Positions 7,353 to 16,287 of a stretch of 64,000 nucleotides of DNA are shown here, piece after piece. Made by a program: the position numbers and the translations under genes. Numbering within the stretch: position 1 is the stretch's first letter; every line of letters starts with the position of its first letter. The notes beneath the pieces are model-generated. The model was given only the letters and a program-made list of their open reading frames with translations. It was not told the origin of the DNA and ran no database searches. This DNA is from Paramesorhizobium leguminum. Lineage in GTDB: Bacteria > Pseudomonadota > Alphaproteobacteria > Rhizobiales > Rhizobiaceae. The DNA is taken from positions 45,221 to 109,220 of the forward strand of contig NZ_QJTF01000012.1 of the NCBI RefSeq assembly GCF_003217235.1, written 5' to 3'.

Positions 7353-8912
7353 TCAGGCGCTTTTGCCGGCTTTCGCGGCCTGCCGCTGCTTGCGCCAGCT
7401 CGCCAGCGAAACCGGCATGTCGGGGATACGGATCTCGAAATGCGTGCCGAATGTCCTGTCCCCGCGCAATTCGATGGCGCCGCCATGCGCGCGGACCAAC
7501 TCATGCGCGATGGCGAGGCCAAGGCCTGTGCCGCCGCTGCGTGTCGAGCCGCGGAATGCGGTGAAGAGATTGTCGCGGGCCATTTGCGGCAGGCCGGGGC
7601 CGGTATCCTCGATGCCGATAATGGCAACCGACCCGACCCGTCCTCCCGTGATGGTCAGGCGCTTCACCACGCTTGAATCGCTCGGCCGGTCGGCCGCCAT
7701 CGCCTGCACGGCGTTGCGGCAAAGATTGGTCATGATGCGGAAGAACTGCTCCGCATCCACATCCACCTCGAAATCCCGCGGCACCATATTGCGGAATTCT
7801 ATGCCGCTGTCCGGGTCAATCGGCAGCGTCTCCTCCACATCGGCAATGATAGTGTGCAGCAGCACGCGGCGCTGCTTCGGGGGCGCTTCCTGCGCGCGCC
7901 CATAGGCGATGACGCTTTCCGCATAGCCAATCGCCCGGCTGAGCGTGCGAATGAGCTTTGGCGCGAAGCGCTGCACGATCGGATCCTTGGCGTCCGCCAG
8001 ATGATCCGACATCAACTGCGCGGAGGCGAGGATGTTGCGCATGTCGTGGTTGATCTTGGAAACCGCCAGCCCCAGATCGGCCAGATGCTTCTGCTCGGAG
8101 AAAGTACGCTGCAAATCAGTCTGGATTGCCGCCAGCTGGCGCTGCGCCACGCCCAGTTCATCCTTTCGACTGTCGGGAACGATGATGCGCGTCGGGTCGT
8201 CCGGCGCTTCGGCGAAATGGATGATGTTGCGATGCACGCGGCGCACCGGGCGCAGCAGCAATTCGTTGATCGCGAGATAGACGAGGCTTGCGGCGATGAG
8301 CGAAATCACCAGTGATACAAAAGCGACGTTCGCCGCATAATCCAACATCGCCTCACGCAGCGGCGCATCCGAGGTGACGAGTTCGATCACCTTGTCGCCG
8401 TTGCCCACCGGCCCGTAGACCCGCAAGGTGCGGTTACCGCCGGCGAAGAGGGTATCGAAGGCGTCCCATATCGCCGCTGCCTCGCTGGTATGGGCAAGGT
8501 CTATATGTTGATCGATGGTTTTCGGCATCTCGGACATGGCAAGAAGCCGCGAGGCGTCTTTCTCGCGCAGCGCGATGGCCTTGGTGCCTGTCGCCAGAAG
8601 CACGCTGTCCTGCACCGCGCGCGGCACGTCGGGCGTCTGCCCGTCGGCCAGAACGATGCTGACGGCGGCCACGGTATCAAGCCGCGCCGTCAGCCAGCGC
8701 ATCCGCATGCTGGCGACGGAAGGCACGAAAATCAGCACTTCCGCCACGAGCACGGAAAGAACGGTCAGCAGCAGGACTTTGCTGGAAAGGCGATGGCGCA
8801 GGGGCAATTTGATCAGCGGGCGGTTTTTCTCGCAGGCGCTGGCGCGGTATGCTGCCCCCGGCACGGCAGCGGCCCCACCCTCCATTTCCCTGCCATCATC
8901 TTTTTCGGCCAT
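7353..8912 (-). CDS. Membrane sensor histidine kinase, orphan
   Basis: The 519-residue protein has two membrane segments (about 45-66 and 194-216) around a periplasmic sensor region, a HAMP-like linker (217-272), a dimerisation/phosphoacceptor segment SKINHDMRN with H289, and an ATP-binding domain with N400 (NLCRNAVQA), DTGPG (436-440) and GTGLGL (461-466). The H-box is of the divergent SKINHDMRN kind common in alphaproteobacteria. All catalytic boxes look intact, so autophosphorylation is expected. No response regulator is encoded nearby, so the partner and stimulus are unknown. A palindromic repeat follows immediately. Confidence 0.88.
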   Translation of the reverse strand: MAEKDDGREMEGGAAAVPGAAYRASACEKNRPLIKLPLRHRLSSKVLLLTVLSVLVAEVLIFVPSVASMRMRWLTARLDTVAAVSIVLADGQTPDVPRAVQDSVLLATGTKAIALREKDASRLLAMSEMPKTIDQHIDLAHTSEAAAIWDAFDTLFAGGNRTLRVYGPVGNGDKVIELVTSDAPLREAMLDYAANVAFVSLVISLIAASLVYLAINELLLRPVRRVHRNIIHFAEAPDDPTRIIVPDSRKDELGVAQRQLAAIQTDLQRTFSEQKHLADLGLAVSKINHDMRNILASAQLMSDHLADAKDPIVQRFAPKLIRTLSRAIGYAESVIAYGRAQEAPPKQRRVLLHTIIADVEETLPIDPDSGIEFRNMVPRDFEVDVDAEQFFRIMTNLCRNAVQAMAADRPSDSSVVKRLTITGGRVGSVAIIGIEDTGPGLPQMARDNLFTAFRGSTRSGGTGLGLAIAHELVRAHGGAIELRGDRTFGTHFEIRIPDMPVSLASWRKQRQAAKAGKSA

Positions 8913-9188
8913 CGATCCAACCCGCCGTGCCGCCGGCGAAATGCCAGCAATTGCGGCTTATATATGCCGCGAAATGGGTGGTTTCCATGGCAGGCACACA
9001 ATTTCTTGAGTCCTCCCGGATCGATCCCTCACGCGGCCTTATGGTCGGCACGGCGCTCACATCGATTTCGCGGGCCCCATGCCACGCATCATGAGAAGCC
9101 TTCGGTCATTGCGGTTATCCCTTCAATAATATTGCTCGAAATCGACCGAATAGGCATTCCCTTCCTCGAATTCGGGAAACAATATCGC

Positions 9189-9950
9189 TCAAGGTGCCAG
9201 ATTGCGTTCGAAGAATGCCAACAAGTGTTCATGATGTTCATTTTCGGCGGCGCTTCCGGGAACATGATCCTGCCCTTCATAATAGTGAGTTTCGGATGCG
9301 CGACCGGAGCGATGCAGCCGTTCGGCCAAACGGCGCGTCATATCGACGGACCAGACCCGATCAGCCGTTCCATGACTTAGGAACAGAGGCCCTTCAAAGC
9401 GTTCGATTTCAATGGGAGTCGTAGGAAGAAGCTCATCAGAGGAGCCACGCCACGACCATGCGCGTTTGCCCGGATCCCACGATTGCCATCCGGGATCGCC
9501 TGCGTCCCGCCATACTCGACCATCGAATGCTCCGCAGATGACATCTGGCGGGCTATGAATGGCGACGGCGTCCGGTATGCCGCTCAAATTGTCGCGGACC
9601 ATAAGAGATGTGAGCAGCAAGGCATGTTCCGCGCCGCGAGAAACGCCATAAAGTCCCACCTTCTTGCCCGTGACAGGAAACGCTCGCAATGCAGCAAGAG
9701 CATCGGCGGCCCTATCCAGAGGTACGTCAACGATATTTCCTGCATTCCAAGCATTGCCTCCATTTGAGTATCCAAAAGGAAACGCAAGGAAACCGTGCGC
9801 GGCAAAGATCACGGCATTTCGGTGGCTCCATCCTGACCAAGCGCCTTCCGAGCCGTGAAAGACCATGATAGCTGGGAAAGGACCATCGCCGGGCGGCCCA
9901 TAGGTAGTGCCCCAATCGGGTATCAGGCGACGGACAATTTTCAGCGCCAT
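9189..9950 (-). CDS. Alpha/beta hydrolase (dienelactone hydrolase-like)
   Basis: Encodes 253 residues with the nucleophile elbow GVSRGAE and a late His in GQDHVPGS, and a plausible acid in SHGTADRVW, giving a Ser-Asp-His triad. No signal peptide. The ATG at 9950 has GAGG eight bases upstream and lies 29 bases after the galM stop, so it is probably co-transcribed with galM. The family includes dienelactone hydrolases and acyl-CoA thioester hydrolases. The link to galM suggests an esterase or lactonase step in sugar use, but the substrate is unknown. A longer start at 9983 would overlap the galM stop. Confidence 0.75.
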   Translation of the reverse strand: MALKIVRRLIPDWGTTYGPPGDGPFPAIMVFHGSEGAWSGWSHRNAVIFAAHGFLAFPFGYSNGGNAWNAGNIVDVPLDRAADALAALRAFPVTGKKVGLYGVSRGAEHALLLTSLMVRDNLSGIPDAVAIHSPPDVICGAFDGRVWRDAGDPGWQSWDPGKRAWSWRGSSDELLPTTPIEIERFEGPLFLSHGTADRVWSVDMTRRLAERLHRSGRASETHYYEGQDHVPGSAAENEHHEHLLAFFERNLAP

Positions 9951-9979
9951 GTTACCAACCTCTGCATCTGACAGCCCCC

Positions 9980-11002
9980 TCAATCCCCCTCACCAAACAC
10001 ATATTGCGTCACCTGCCGGTAGGTCTCCCCGGGTCGCAGCACCGCGCCGGGGAAATGCGGGTGGTGGATGGCGTCGGGGAAGCGTTGGGGTTCGAGGCAC
10101 AGGCCGCCATAGCGGTGGCCTTCCCGCCCGCCGCGCAAGGGCTGCGGAACCGGGAGGAACTTGCCGTCGTAGAATTGCAGTCCGGGTTCCGTCGTCCAGA
10201 TTTCCATCTCGATGCCGCTTTGGGGGCCTTCGAGGCGGGCGGCGGGGCGCGGGGTTATTGCGGGCTCCATGGCGAGGACGAAGTTGTGGTCGTAGCCGGC
10301 ATGCGGATGGTCGGGATCGCCGGAACGGATCGCGCGGGGCGTGGTGAAATCGTAGATCGTGCCTGCCACGGGCGCGATTTCGCCGGTCGGGATGAGATCG
10401 CCATCGACGGGCGTATAGGCCTTGCCCATGATGGTCAGGCGATGGTCGAGGATCGTATCGGAGCCGTCGAGATTGAAATAGGCGTGGCCCGCCAGATTGA
10501 CGAGCGTCGGCCGGTCGGTTTCGGCGGTGAGTTCCAGCGTCAGCGTCCGGCCTTCGATGGAATAGCGGCATGTCGCGCGCACTTCGCCCGGATAGCCTTC
10601 GTCATCGTGGGGCGATGTGAGCGTCAGCGTGACCGACGATGGCGTCAGGCCGGTGATTTCCCATAGCTTGGCGGAGAACCCTTCGACGCCGCCGTGCAGA
10701 TGCGTGCGGCTGTTCTCGTTGAGGCTCAACTGGTGATCGACGCCGTCGAGCGTGAAGCGGCCGCCGGCGATGCGGTTGGCGCAGCGCCCGGCGATGGCGC
10801 CGACATAGGCGGTCTGGGCCAGATAATCTTCAAGCGTATCGAAGCCGAGGATGACCGAGTGCGGGCCGTCTTCTGCGCCAAGCGTCAGATCGGCAAGCGT
10901 CGCGCCATAGGTGAGGATGCGCGCGCGCAAATTCCCGTTGCCGATATCGATGGCGTGAACCGACTGCCCGCCCGCCAAAGACCCGAATTCCATCTTGCTC
11001 AT
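9980..11002 (-). CDS. galM: Aldose 1-epimerase
   Basis: Interconverts alpha and beta anomers of aldoses such as galactose in the cytoplasm. The 340-residue length is usual. Visible family motifs are GRCANRI, the active-site His in GHAYFNL, and the catalytic Glu region CLEPQRFPDA near the C-terminus. It is divergent from the galactofuranose-type ABC transporter operon across a 240-base control region, which fits mutarotation of an imported sugar. No signal peptide is present, so it is the cytoplasmic form. The exact sugar is inferred from context only. Confidence 0.9.
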   Translation of the reverse strand: MSKMEFGSLAGGQSVHAIDIGNGNLRARILTYGATLADLTLGAEDGPHSVILGFDTLEDYLAQTAYVGAIAGRCANRIAGGRFTLDGVDHQLSLNENSRTHLHGGVEGFSAKLWEITGLTPSSVTLTLTSPHDDEGYPGEVRATCRYSIEGRTLTLELTAETDRPTLVNLAGHAYFNLDGSDTILDHRLTIMGKAYTPVDGDLIPTGEIAPVAGTIYDFTTPRAIRSGDPDHPHAGYDHNFVLAMEPAITPRPAARLEGPQSGIEMEIWTTEPGLQFYDGKFLPVPQPLRGGREGHRYGGLCLEPQRFPDAIHHPHFPGAVLRPGETYRQVTQYVFGEGD

Positions 11003-11084
11003 CTTCTTCCTCCCACCTTTCAGCGCCTAATCTTTATGCGTATCTTCCCACTACTCTCCGGCGCCCGCAAATCACATAGGGAAA

Positions 11085-11130
11085 TTGCAAATAGCCGCTT
11101 CTCTTTTCATATTACTATATGATAATAGCT
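11085..11130 (+). promoter_or_regulatory. Candidate promoter and operator upstream of ytfQ
   Basis: TTGCAA (11085-11090) could be a -35 box. ATTACTATATGATAAT (11111-11126) is an imperfect palindrome of the TATCATATGATA kind bound by FadR-type sugar regulators. A related perfect inverted repeat, AACTAT-AACG-ATAGTT, lies after the regulator gene at 17114-17129. Binding by the GntR protein of this locus is an inference. Confidence 0.4.
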
Positions 11131-11244
11131 AAGCCAGTTCGGGAGGACAGCGTATCGGAGGCATCTTGAGACTTGACGTCTCAGGATGGGGCGCTGGGCC
11201 GGACGTTGGAGTACTATTCTACTCAGACGACAAGGGAGGATCTA

Positions 11245-12210
11245 ATGTCGTATTTCAAGCGCATGATGATGACCACGGTTGCGGCAATTGCGTTTGCCGG
11301 CGCGGCCAATGCCGCCGGCATGACGGTGGGTTTTTCGCAGATCGGTTCGGAATCCGGCTGGCGCGCCGCGGAGACCGCCGTCACCAAGCAGCAGGCGGAA
11401 AAGCGCGGCGTCGATTTGAAGATCGCCGATGCGCAGCAGAAGCAGGAAAACCAGATCAAGGCCATCAGAGGCTTCATCGCGCAGGGCGTTGACGGCATCT
11501 TCATCGCGCCAGTGGTCGCCACGGGCTGGGATTCGGTGCTCGAAGAGGCCAAGGACGCCAAAATCCCCGTCATTCTTCTCGACCGCACCATCGAGACGTC
11601 CAATCCCGATCTTTATCTGACGGCTGTCACGTCCGACACCGTGCATGAAGGCAAGGTTGCAGGCGACTGGCTGGTGAAGACGGTCGGCGACAAGCCGTGC
11701 AATATCGTCGAACTGCAGGGAACCGTCGGCTCGAGCCCGGCGATCAACCGCAAGAAGGGTTTTGAGGAAGGCATTGCCGGCCACGCCAATCTCAAGATTG
11801 TTCGCAGCCAGACGGGCGATTTCACCCGTTCCAAGGGCAAGGAAGTGATGGAAGGCTTCCTCAAGGCGGAGAATGGCGGCAAGAACATCTGCGCGCTCTA
11901 CGCCCATAATGACGACATGGCCGTCGGCGCGATCCAGGCCATCAAGGAAGCGGGCTTGAAGCCCGGCAAGGATATCCTGGTCGTCTCCATCGATGCGGTT
12001 CCGGATATCTTCAAGGCGATGGCCGAAGGCGAAGCCAATGCGACGGTGGAACTGACGCCGAACATGGCCGGTCCGGCCTTCGATGCACTGAAGGAATTCA
12101 AGGACAGCGGCAAGGCCCCGGCGAAATGGATCCAGACGGAATCGAAGCTTTATACGCAGGCTGACGATCCGATGAAGGTCTATGAGGAGAAGAAGGGGCT
12201 GGGGTACTAG
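11245..12210 (+). CDS. ytfQ: Galactofuranose-type ABC transporter, periplasmic binding protein
   Basis: The 321-residue protein has a signal peptide ending ...GAANA-AG and a periplasmic sugar-binding fold of the ribose/galactose (peripla_BP_4) class, with QKQENQIKAIRGFIAQGVDG and the DDMAVGAIQAIKEAGL block. Known YtfQ binds galactofuranose. GGGAGGA lies before the ATG at 11245. It starts the operon ytfQ-ytfR-ytfT-yjfF-gntR and is divergent from galM. A palindromic repeat (12231-12348) separates it from ytfR, which may help the binding protein to be made in excess, as for other ABC systems. Confidence 0.88.
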   Translation: MSYFKRMMMTTVAAIAFAGAANAAGMTVGFSQIGSESGWRAAETAVTKQQAEKRGVDLKIADAQQKQENQIKAIRGFIAQGVDGIFIAPVVATGWDSVLEEAKDAKIPVILLDRTIETSNPDLYLTAVTSDTVHEGKVAGDWLVKTVGDKPCNIVELQGTVGSSPAINRKKGFEEGIAGHANLKIVRSQTGDFTRSKGKEVMEGFLKAENGGKNICALYAHNDDMAVGAIQAIKEAGLKPGKDILVVSIDAVPDIFKAMAEGEANATVELTPNMAGPAFDALKEFKDSGKAPAKWIQTESKLYTQADDPMKVYEEKKGLGY

Positions 12211-12230
12211 GTCCTTTTGATCTCTACGCC

Positions 12231-12348
12231 TGCCCCTCATCCGCCTGCCGGCACCTTCTCCCCGTGAAGAACGGGGAGAAGGAAGACGCGGCAACGCCTA
12301 TGCCCCCTCTCCCCGTCCTTTACGGGGAGAGGGTAAGGGTGAGGGGCT
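12231..12348. repeat. Extragenic inverted repeat, family D, copy 1
   Basis: Starts TGCCCCTCATCCGCC and ends AGAGGGTAAGGGTGAGGGGC, with two internal CTCCCCG...CGGGGAG hairpins. It lies between ytfQ and ytfR. Related copies are at 45155 and 58303. Confidence 0.8.
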
Positions 12349-12391
12349 AGCGGGAGGGTCTGCGGGTGAGGCTCAGTTGGAGGATCGCGGC

Positions 12392-13945
12392 ATGATGGAG
12401 AATGCACTTGCGCAGACACCTGCGCGGGATTTGAGCCAGCACGACGCGCTCCTGAGCGTCGAGAATATCAGCAAGTCGTTTCTAGGCTTCCGCGCGCTCG
12501 ACGGTGTCGATTTCGCCATTCGCGCGGGTGAAATCCATGCGCTTCTGGGCGAAAACGGCGCTGGAAAATCGACGCTGATCAAGGTTCTGACCGGTGTACA
12601 TCAGCCGGATTCCGGCACGATCCGCTTCGAGGGCGAGGCCATCGGCGTTCGCGATACGCTGCAGGCGCAGCATCTGGGGATCGGCACCGTCTATCAGGAG
12701 GTCAATCTCCTGCCCAATCTGTCGGTTGCGGAAAATCTCTTCATCGGCCGCCAGCCCAAGCGCTTCGGCTTCGTCGATCGCCGCGAGATGGAAAGGCGCG
12801 CCCGGACGCTGCTCGCGCAATATGACATGAATATCGATGTTTCAGCCACTCTGGCGCAATATTCGGTGGCGGTGCAGCAACTGATCGCGATCGCCCGCGC
12901 CGTCGATCTCTCAGGCAAGGTGCTGATCCTCGACGAGCCGACCGCCAGCCTCGATGCGCATGAGACGGAGATGCTCTTCGCCGTCATGCGCCAGTTGAAG
13001 GCGCGCGGCATGGGCATCGTCTTTATCACCCACTTCCTCGACCAGGTCTATGCCGTCAGCGACCGCGTGACGATCCTGCGCAATGGCAGGCTTGCAGGGA
13101 CGGCATTGACCAAGGATTTGAGCAAGATCGATCTTGTTTCCAAGATGCTTGGCCGCACGCTCGCCGAAGCGACCCATACCGGGCACCGCGCCGCGCCGGA
13201 ACCTTCCTCCCGCCGCATCTCGTTCAGCAATTATGGTCTCGCACGCAGCATCGCACCGTTCGATCTCGATATCGGCGCCGGCGAGGTTGTCGGCGTCGCG
13301 GGCCTGCTTGGTTCAGGTCGCACGGAAACCGCGCGTCTGCTTTTCGGCATCGATGTTCCCGATAGCGGCAAGGCCTCTATCGACGGGCAGGAAATTCGTA
13401 TCCGCAACCCGCGCGAGGCGATCAAGGCCGGCTTCGGCCTCTGCCCGGAAGATCGCAAGACGGACGGCATCGCCGGCGATCTCTCCGTGCGCGAAAACAT
13501 CGCGCTGGCGCTGCAGGCGCGGCGCGGCTGGCTCAATCGCCTGTCCAGCCGCGAACAGGCGGAACTGGCCGACCGCTTCATCAAGGCGCTCGATATCCGC
13601 ACCACCGATATGGAGAAGCCGGTCAAGTTTCTCTCCGGCGGCAACCAGCAGAAGGTCATTCTCGCCCGCTGGCTCGCCACCAATCCGCGCCTGCTCATTC
13701 TGGATGAGCCGACGCGCGGCATCGATGTCGGGGCGCATGCGGAAATCATCGCGCTCATCAACAAGCTCTGCGACGAAGGCATGGCGCTCGTCGTCATCTC
13801 CTCCGAGATCGAGGAAATCGTCGCCTACTCCACCCGCGTCCGCGTTCTGCGCGACCGGGTTCATACGGCGGAACTGACCGGAGCGGACATCAACGCGGCA
13901 ACGATCATGCGAACGATCGCGGCGGATACGGGGAAGGTGCATTAG
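12392..13945 (+). CDS. ytfR: Sugar ABC transporter ATP-binding protein (tandem NBDs)
   Basis: About 517 residues with two fused ATPase domains, as in other carbohydrate CUT2 importers. The first has Walker A GENGAGKST (53-61) and LDEPTASLD. The second has the degenerate Walker A LLGSGRTE, with Arg in place of Lys, signature LSGGNQQK and LDEPTRGIDVG; this asymmetry is normal for the family. A TTG-initiated longer form is possible, but GGAGGA lies eight bases before the ATG at 12392. It energises import through YtfT and YjfF. A large composite repeat (13963-14206) follows before ytfT. Confidence 0.9.
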   Translation: MMENALAQTPARDLSQHDALLSVENISKSFLGFRALDGVDFAIRAGEIHALLGENGAGKSTLIKVLTGVHQPDSGTIRFEGEAIGVRDTLQAQHLGIGTVYQEVNLLPNLSVAENLFIGRQPKRFGFVDRREMERRARTLLAQYDMNIDVSATLAQYSVAVQQLIAIARAVDLSGKVLILDEPTASLDAHETEMLFAVMRQLKARGMGIVFITHFLDQVYAVSDRVTILRNGRLAGTALTKDLSKIDLVSKMLGRTLAEATHTGHRAAPEPSSRRISFSNYGLARSIAPFDLDIGAGEVVGVAGLLGSGRTETARLLFGIDVPDSGKASIDGQEIRIRNPREAIKAGFGLCPEDRKTDGIAGDLSVRENIALALQARRGWLNRLSSREQAELADRFIKALDIRTTDMEKPVKFLSGGNQQKVILARWLATNPRLLILDEPTRGIDVGAHAEIIALINKLCDEGMALVVISSEIEEIVAYSTRVRVLRDRVHTAELTGADINAATIMRTIAADTGKVH

Positions 13946-13962
13946 GATGTTATGCGTGGTCA

Positions 13963-14206
13963 CCCCCCTCTGCCCTGCCGGGCATCTCCCCCACCCCCCA
14001 TCATCGTCATCCTCGGGCTTGACCCGAGGATCCACGGCTAGGTGGCGGAAGCGGTATTATCACCCTCAACGGAATCATGAATCATCAGCTAGATATCGGC
14101 CCCATGCGCTTGCTGGATCGCGTCGTTGTGGTGGTAACGTCAGCGCCCCTCAGCCGTGGATCCTCGGGTCAAGCCCGAGGATGACGATGGGAGAGCCGTG
14201 GGAGAT
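13963..14206. repeat. Composite palindromic element, copy 1
   Basis: Begins with the family B arm CCCCCTCTGCCCTGCCGGGC, then carries a 38-base arm ATCGTCATCCTCGGGCTTGA... (about 14002-14040) with an exact inverted copy at 14151-14191, around a core of about 110 bases. The element at 54474-54780 has the same arms and a related core in the opposite orientation. It lies inside the sugar operon between ytfR and ytfT. It encodes nothing and may be a non-autonomous mobile element. Confidence 0.75.
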
Positions 14207-14272
14207 AACCGATCAGCTAAAGCAGGGTGCCATATACCTCGCAACTGTATCTCGCCATGAAAGGTTCGCACA

Positions 14273-15301
14273 ATGAACCGCTTCATCCCTCCCTCCCTCA
14301 CCAAGGCCATGCCGCAGCTTCTGTCGCTGGCGGTCATCCTGTTTTGCAACTATCTCGCCTTCCCCGGCTTCTTCGACATCCGCTTCCAGGACGGGCGTTT
14401 CTTCGGGAGCGTGATCGATGTGCTCAATCGCGGCGCGCCGGTGGTTATTCTCGCCATCGGCATGACGGCGGTCATCGCCACGAAGGGCGTTGATCTCTCG
14501 GTCGGCGCTGTCATGGCGGTTTCGGGCGCGGTGGCGGCGACGCTGGCGGTGCATGGCTATCCGCTGCCTGTCATCGTGATTGCGGCGCTTGGGGTCGGCC
14601 TCGTCTGCGGCTTGTGGAACGGCCTGCTCATCGCCTTTTTCGATCTGCAGCCCATCATCGCCACGCTGATCTTGATGGTGGCGGGGCGCGGCATCGCGCA
14701 GCTCATCACCGAGGGCAGCATCGTCACCTTCACCGATCCCGGCCTCATCTTCTTCGGCACCGGCGCGTTCCTTGGCTTTCCCATGCCGGTCATTCTGGCG
14801 GCGATTCTGGGTGTCGCCGCTATTCTCCTGGTGCGGCGCACCGCGCTCGGCTTGCTGATCGAGGCCATCGGCGTCAATCGCAGCGCCAGCACGTTTTCCG
14901 GCATCAACAGCCGGCTCATCCTTCTGCTGGTCTACGGCTTCAGCGGTCTTTGCGCCGGGCTCGCGGGTATCATCGCCGCCGCCGATATCCGCGGCGCGGA
15001 TGCAAACAATGCCGGTCTCTGGCTGGAACTCGACGCCATCCTCGCCGTGGTCATCGGCGGCACATCGCTGCTGGGCGGCCGGTTCAGCATCCTGATGTCG
15101 ATCCTCGGCGCGATCATCATCCAGGCGATGAACACCGGCATCCTGATTTCGGGCTTTCCGCCGGAATACAACCTCATCCTCAAGGCCGCCGTCATCATCA
15201 TGATCCTGCTCGCGCAGTCCGCCTCGGCTTCGGGCCTTGGCATATTCCTCAAGCGCGAGCTGAAGCCGGCAAAAATCGAACGGCAGGAAATCCGTCCATG
15301 A
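14273..15301 (+). CDS. ytfT: Galactofuranose-type ABC transporter permease
   Basis: The 342-residue integral membrane protein belongs to the BPD_transp_2 permease class of CUT2 importers, with about nine hydrophobic segments and the conserved block IGMTAVIATKGVDLSVGAVM. Near the C-terminus GADANNAGLWLELDAILAVV is the usual EAA-like region. Its stop overlaps the start of yjfF (ATGA), so the two permeases are translationally coupled and form a heterodimer in the inner membrane. Only the composite repeat lies between it and ytfR. Confidence 0.9.
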   Translation: MNRFIPPSLTKAMPQLLSLAVILFCNYLAFPGFFDIRFQDGRFFGSVIDVLNRGAPVVILAIGMTAVIATKGVDLSVGAVMAVSGAVAATLAVHGYPLPVIVIAALGVGLVCGLWNGLLIAFFDLQPIIATLILMVAGRGIAQLITEGSIVTFTDPGLIFFGTGAFLGFPMPVILAAILGVAAILLVRRTALGLLIEAIGVNRSASTFSGINSRLILLLVYGFSGLCAGLAGIIAAADIRGADANNAGLWLELDAILAVVIGGTSLLGGRFSILMSILGAIIIQAMNTGILISGFPPEYNLILKAAVIIMILLAQSASASGLGIFLKRELKPAKIERQEIRP

Positions 15302-16287
15302 ACACCCGTCTTCTGCCCTTCTACGCCACGCTGCTGATCTGCGTGCTGCTCTATGCGGCCTGCGTGATCCAGTTTCCGAACATGCTTTCGACGCGGGTTC
15401 TCGGCAATCTCCTGACCGACAATGCCTTCCTCGGCATTGCGGCGGTCGGCATGACCTTCGTCATCATCTCCGGCGGCATCGATCTTTCGGTCGGCTCGGT
15501 TATCGCCTTTACCGGGGTTCTCATCGCCGTGCTGGTGACGCAGCACGACGTCCACCCGCTGGCCGCCTTCGCCATCGCGCTTGTCTTCGCGACCCTCTTC
15601 GGCGCGGCCATGGGCGCAATCATCCATTATCTCGATGTGCCGGCCTTCATCGTCACGCTGGCGGGCATGTTTCTGGCGCGCGGGCTCTGCTTCGTTCTCA
15701 CCACGCAGTCGATCCCCATCAACCACCCCTTCTACACCACCCTTCAAGGGCTTTACTGGCGCTTGCCGGGCGGTGGAAGGCTGACGCTGGTCGGCGGGCT
15801 GATGCTTGCGGTGTTCGCGGCGGGCATCATCATCGCGCATTTCACCCGCTTCGGCTCTTATATCTACGCCATCGGCGGCAACCGTACATCCGCGGAACTG
15901 ATGGGCGTTCCAGTGGGGCGCACCACCATAGGCATCTATGCGCTGTCCGGCTTCCTCGCCGCTCTCTCCGGCATTGTCTTCTCGCTCTACACCTCCGCCG
16001 GCTATTCGCTGTCGGCCGTCGGCGTCGAGCTCGATACCATCGCCGCCGTGGTCATCGGCGGAACGCTGCTCACCGGCGGCGTCGGCTATGTGGCGGGCAC
16101 GTTCTTCGGCATTCTCATCCAGGGCATCATCCAAACCTACATCGTCTTCGATGGCACGCTTTCGAGCTGGTGGACCAAGATTGTCGTGGGAATACTGCTG
16201 TTCGCGTTCATCGCATTGCAGCGCGTTCTTGTATTTTTGTCGGAAAGGCGGGTAACGGAACGAAGCATGGCAAGGAGTACCGGGTGA
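15298..16287 (+). CDS. yjfF: Galactofuranose-type ABC transporter permease
   Basis: The 329-residue second permease has the same fold and the block VGMTFVIISGGIDLSVGSVI. The start ATG at 15298 overlaps the ytfT stop by four bases. An open frame extending back to 14614 runs through ytfT in another frame and is not real. The gene ends four bases into the start of the regulator gene (GTGA overlap). Together with YtfT it forms the membrane channel of the importer; the specificity for galactofuranose is known for the E. coli system and inferred here. Confidence 0.88.
   Translation: MNTRLLPFYATLLICVLLYAACVIQFPNMLSTRVLGNLLTDNAFLGIAAVGMTFVIISGGIDLSVGSVIAFTGVLIAVLVTQHDVHPLAAFAIALVFATLFGAAMGAIIHYLDVPAFIVTLAGMFLARGLCFVLTTQSIPINHPFYTTLQGLYWRLPGGGRLTLVGGLMLAVFAAGIIIAHFTRFGSYIYAIGGNRTSAELMGVPVGRTTIGIYALSGFLAALSGIVFSLYTSAGYSLSAVGVELDTIAAVVIGGTLLTGGVGYVAGTFFGILIQGIIQTYIVFDGTLSSWWTKIVVGILLFAFIALQRVLVFLSERRVTERSMARSTG

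Noticed and set aside
14614..15297. Extended start for yjfF through ytfT
   Set aside because: It lies in another frame inside ytfT; the ATG at 15298 gives the ATGA overlap expected for coupled permeases.
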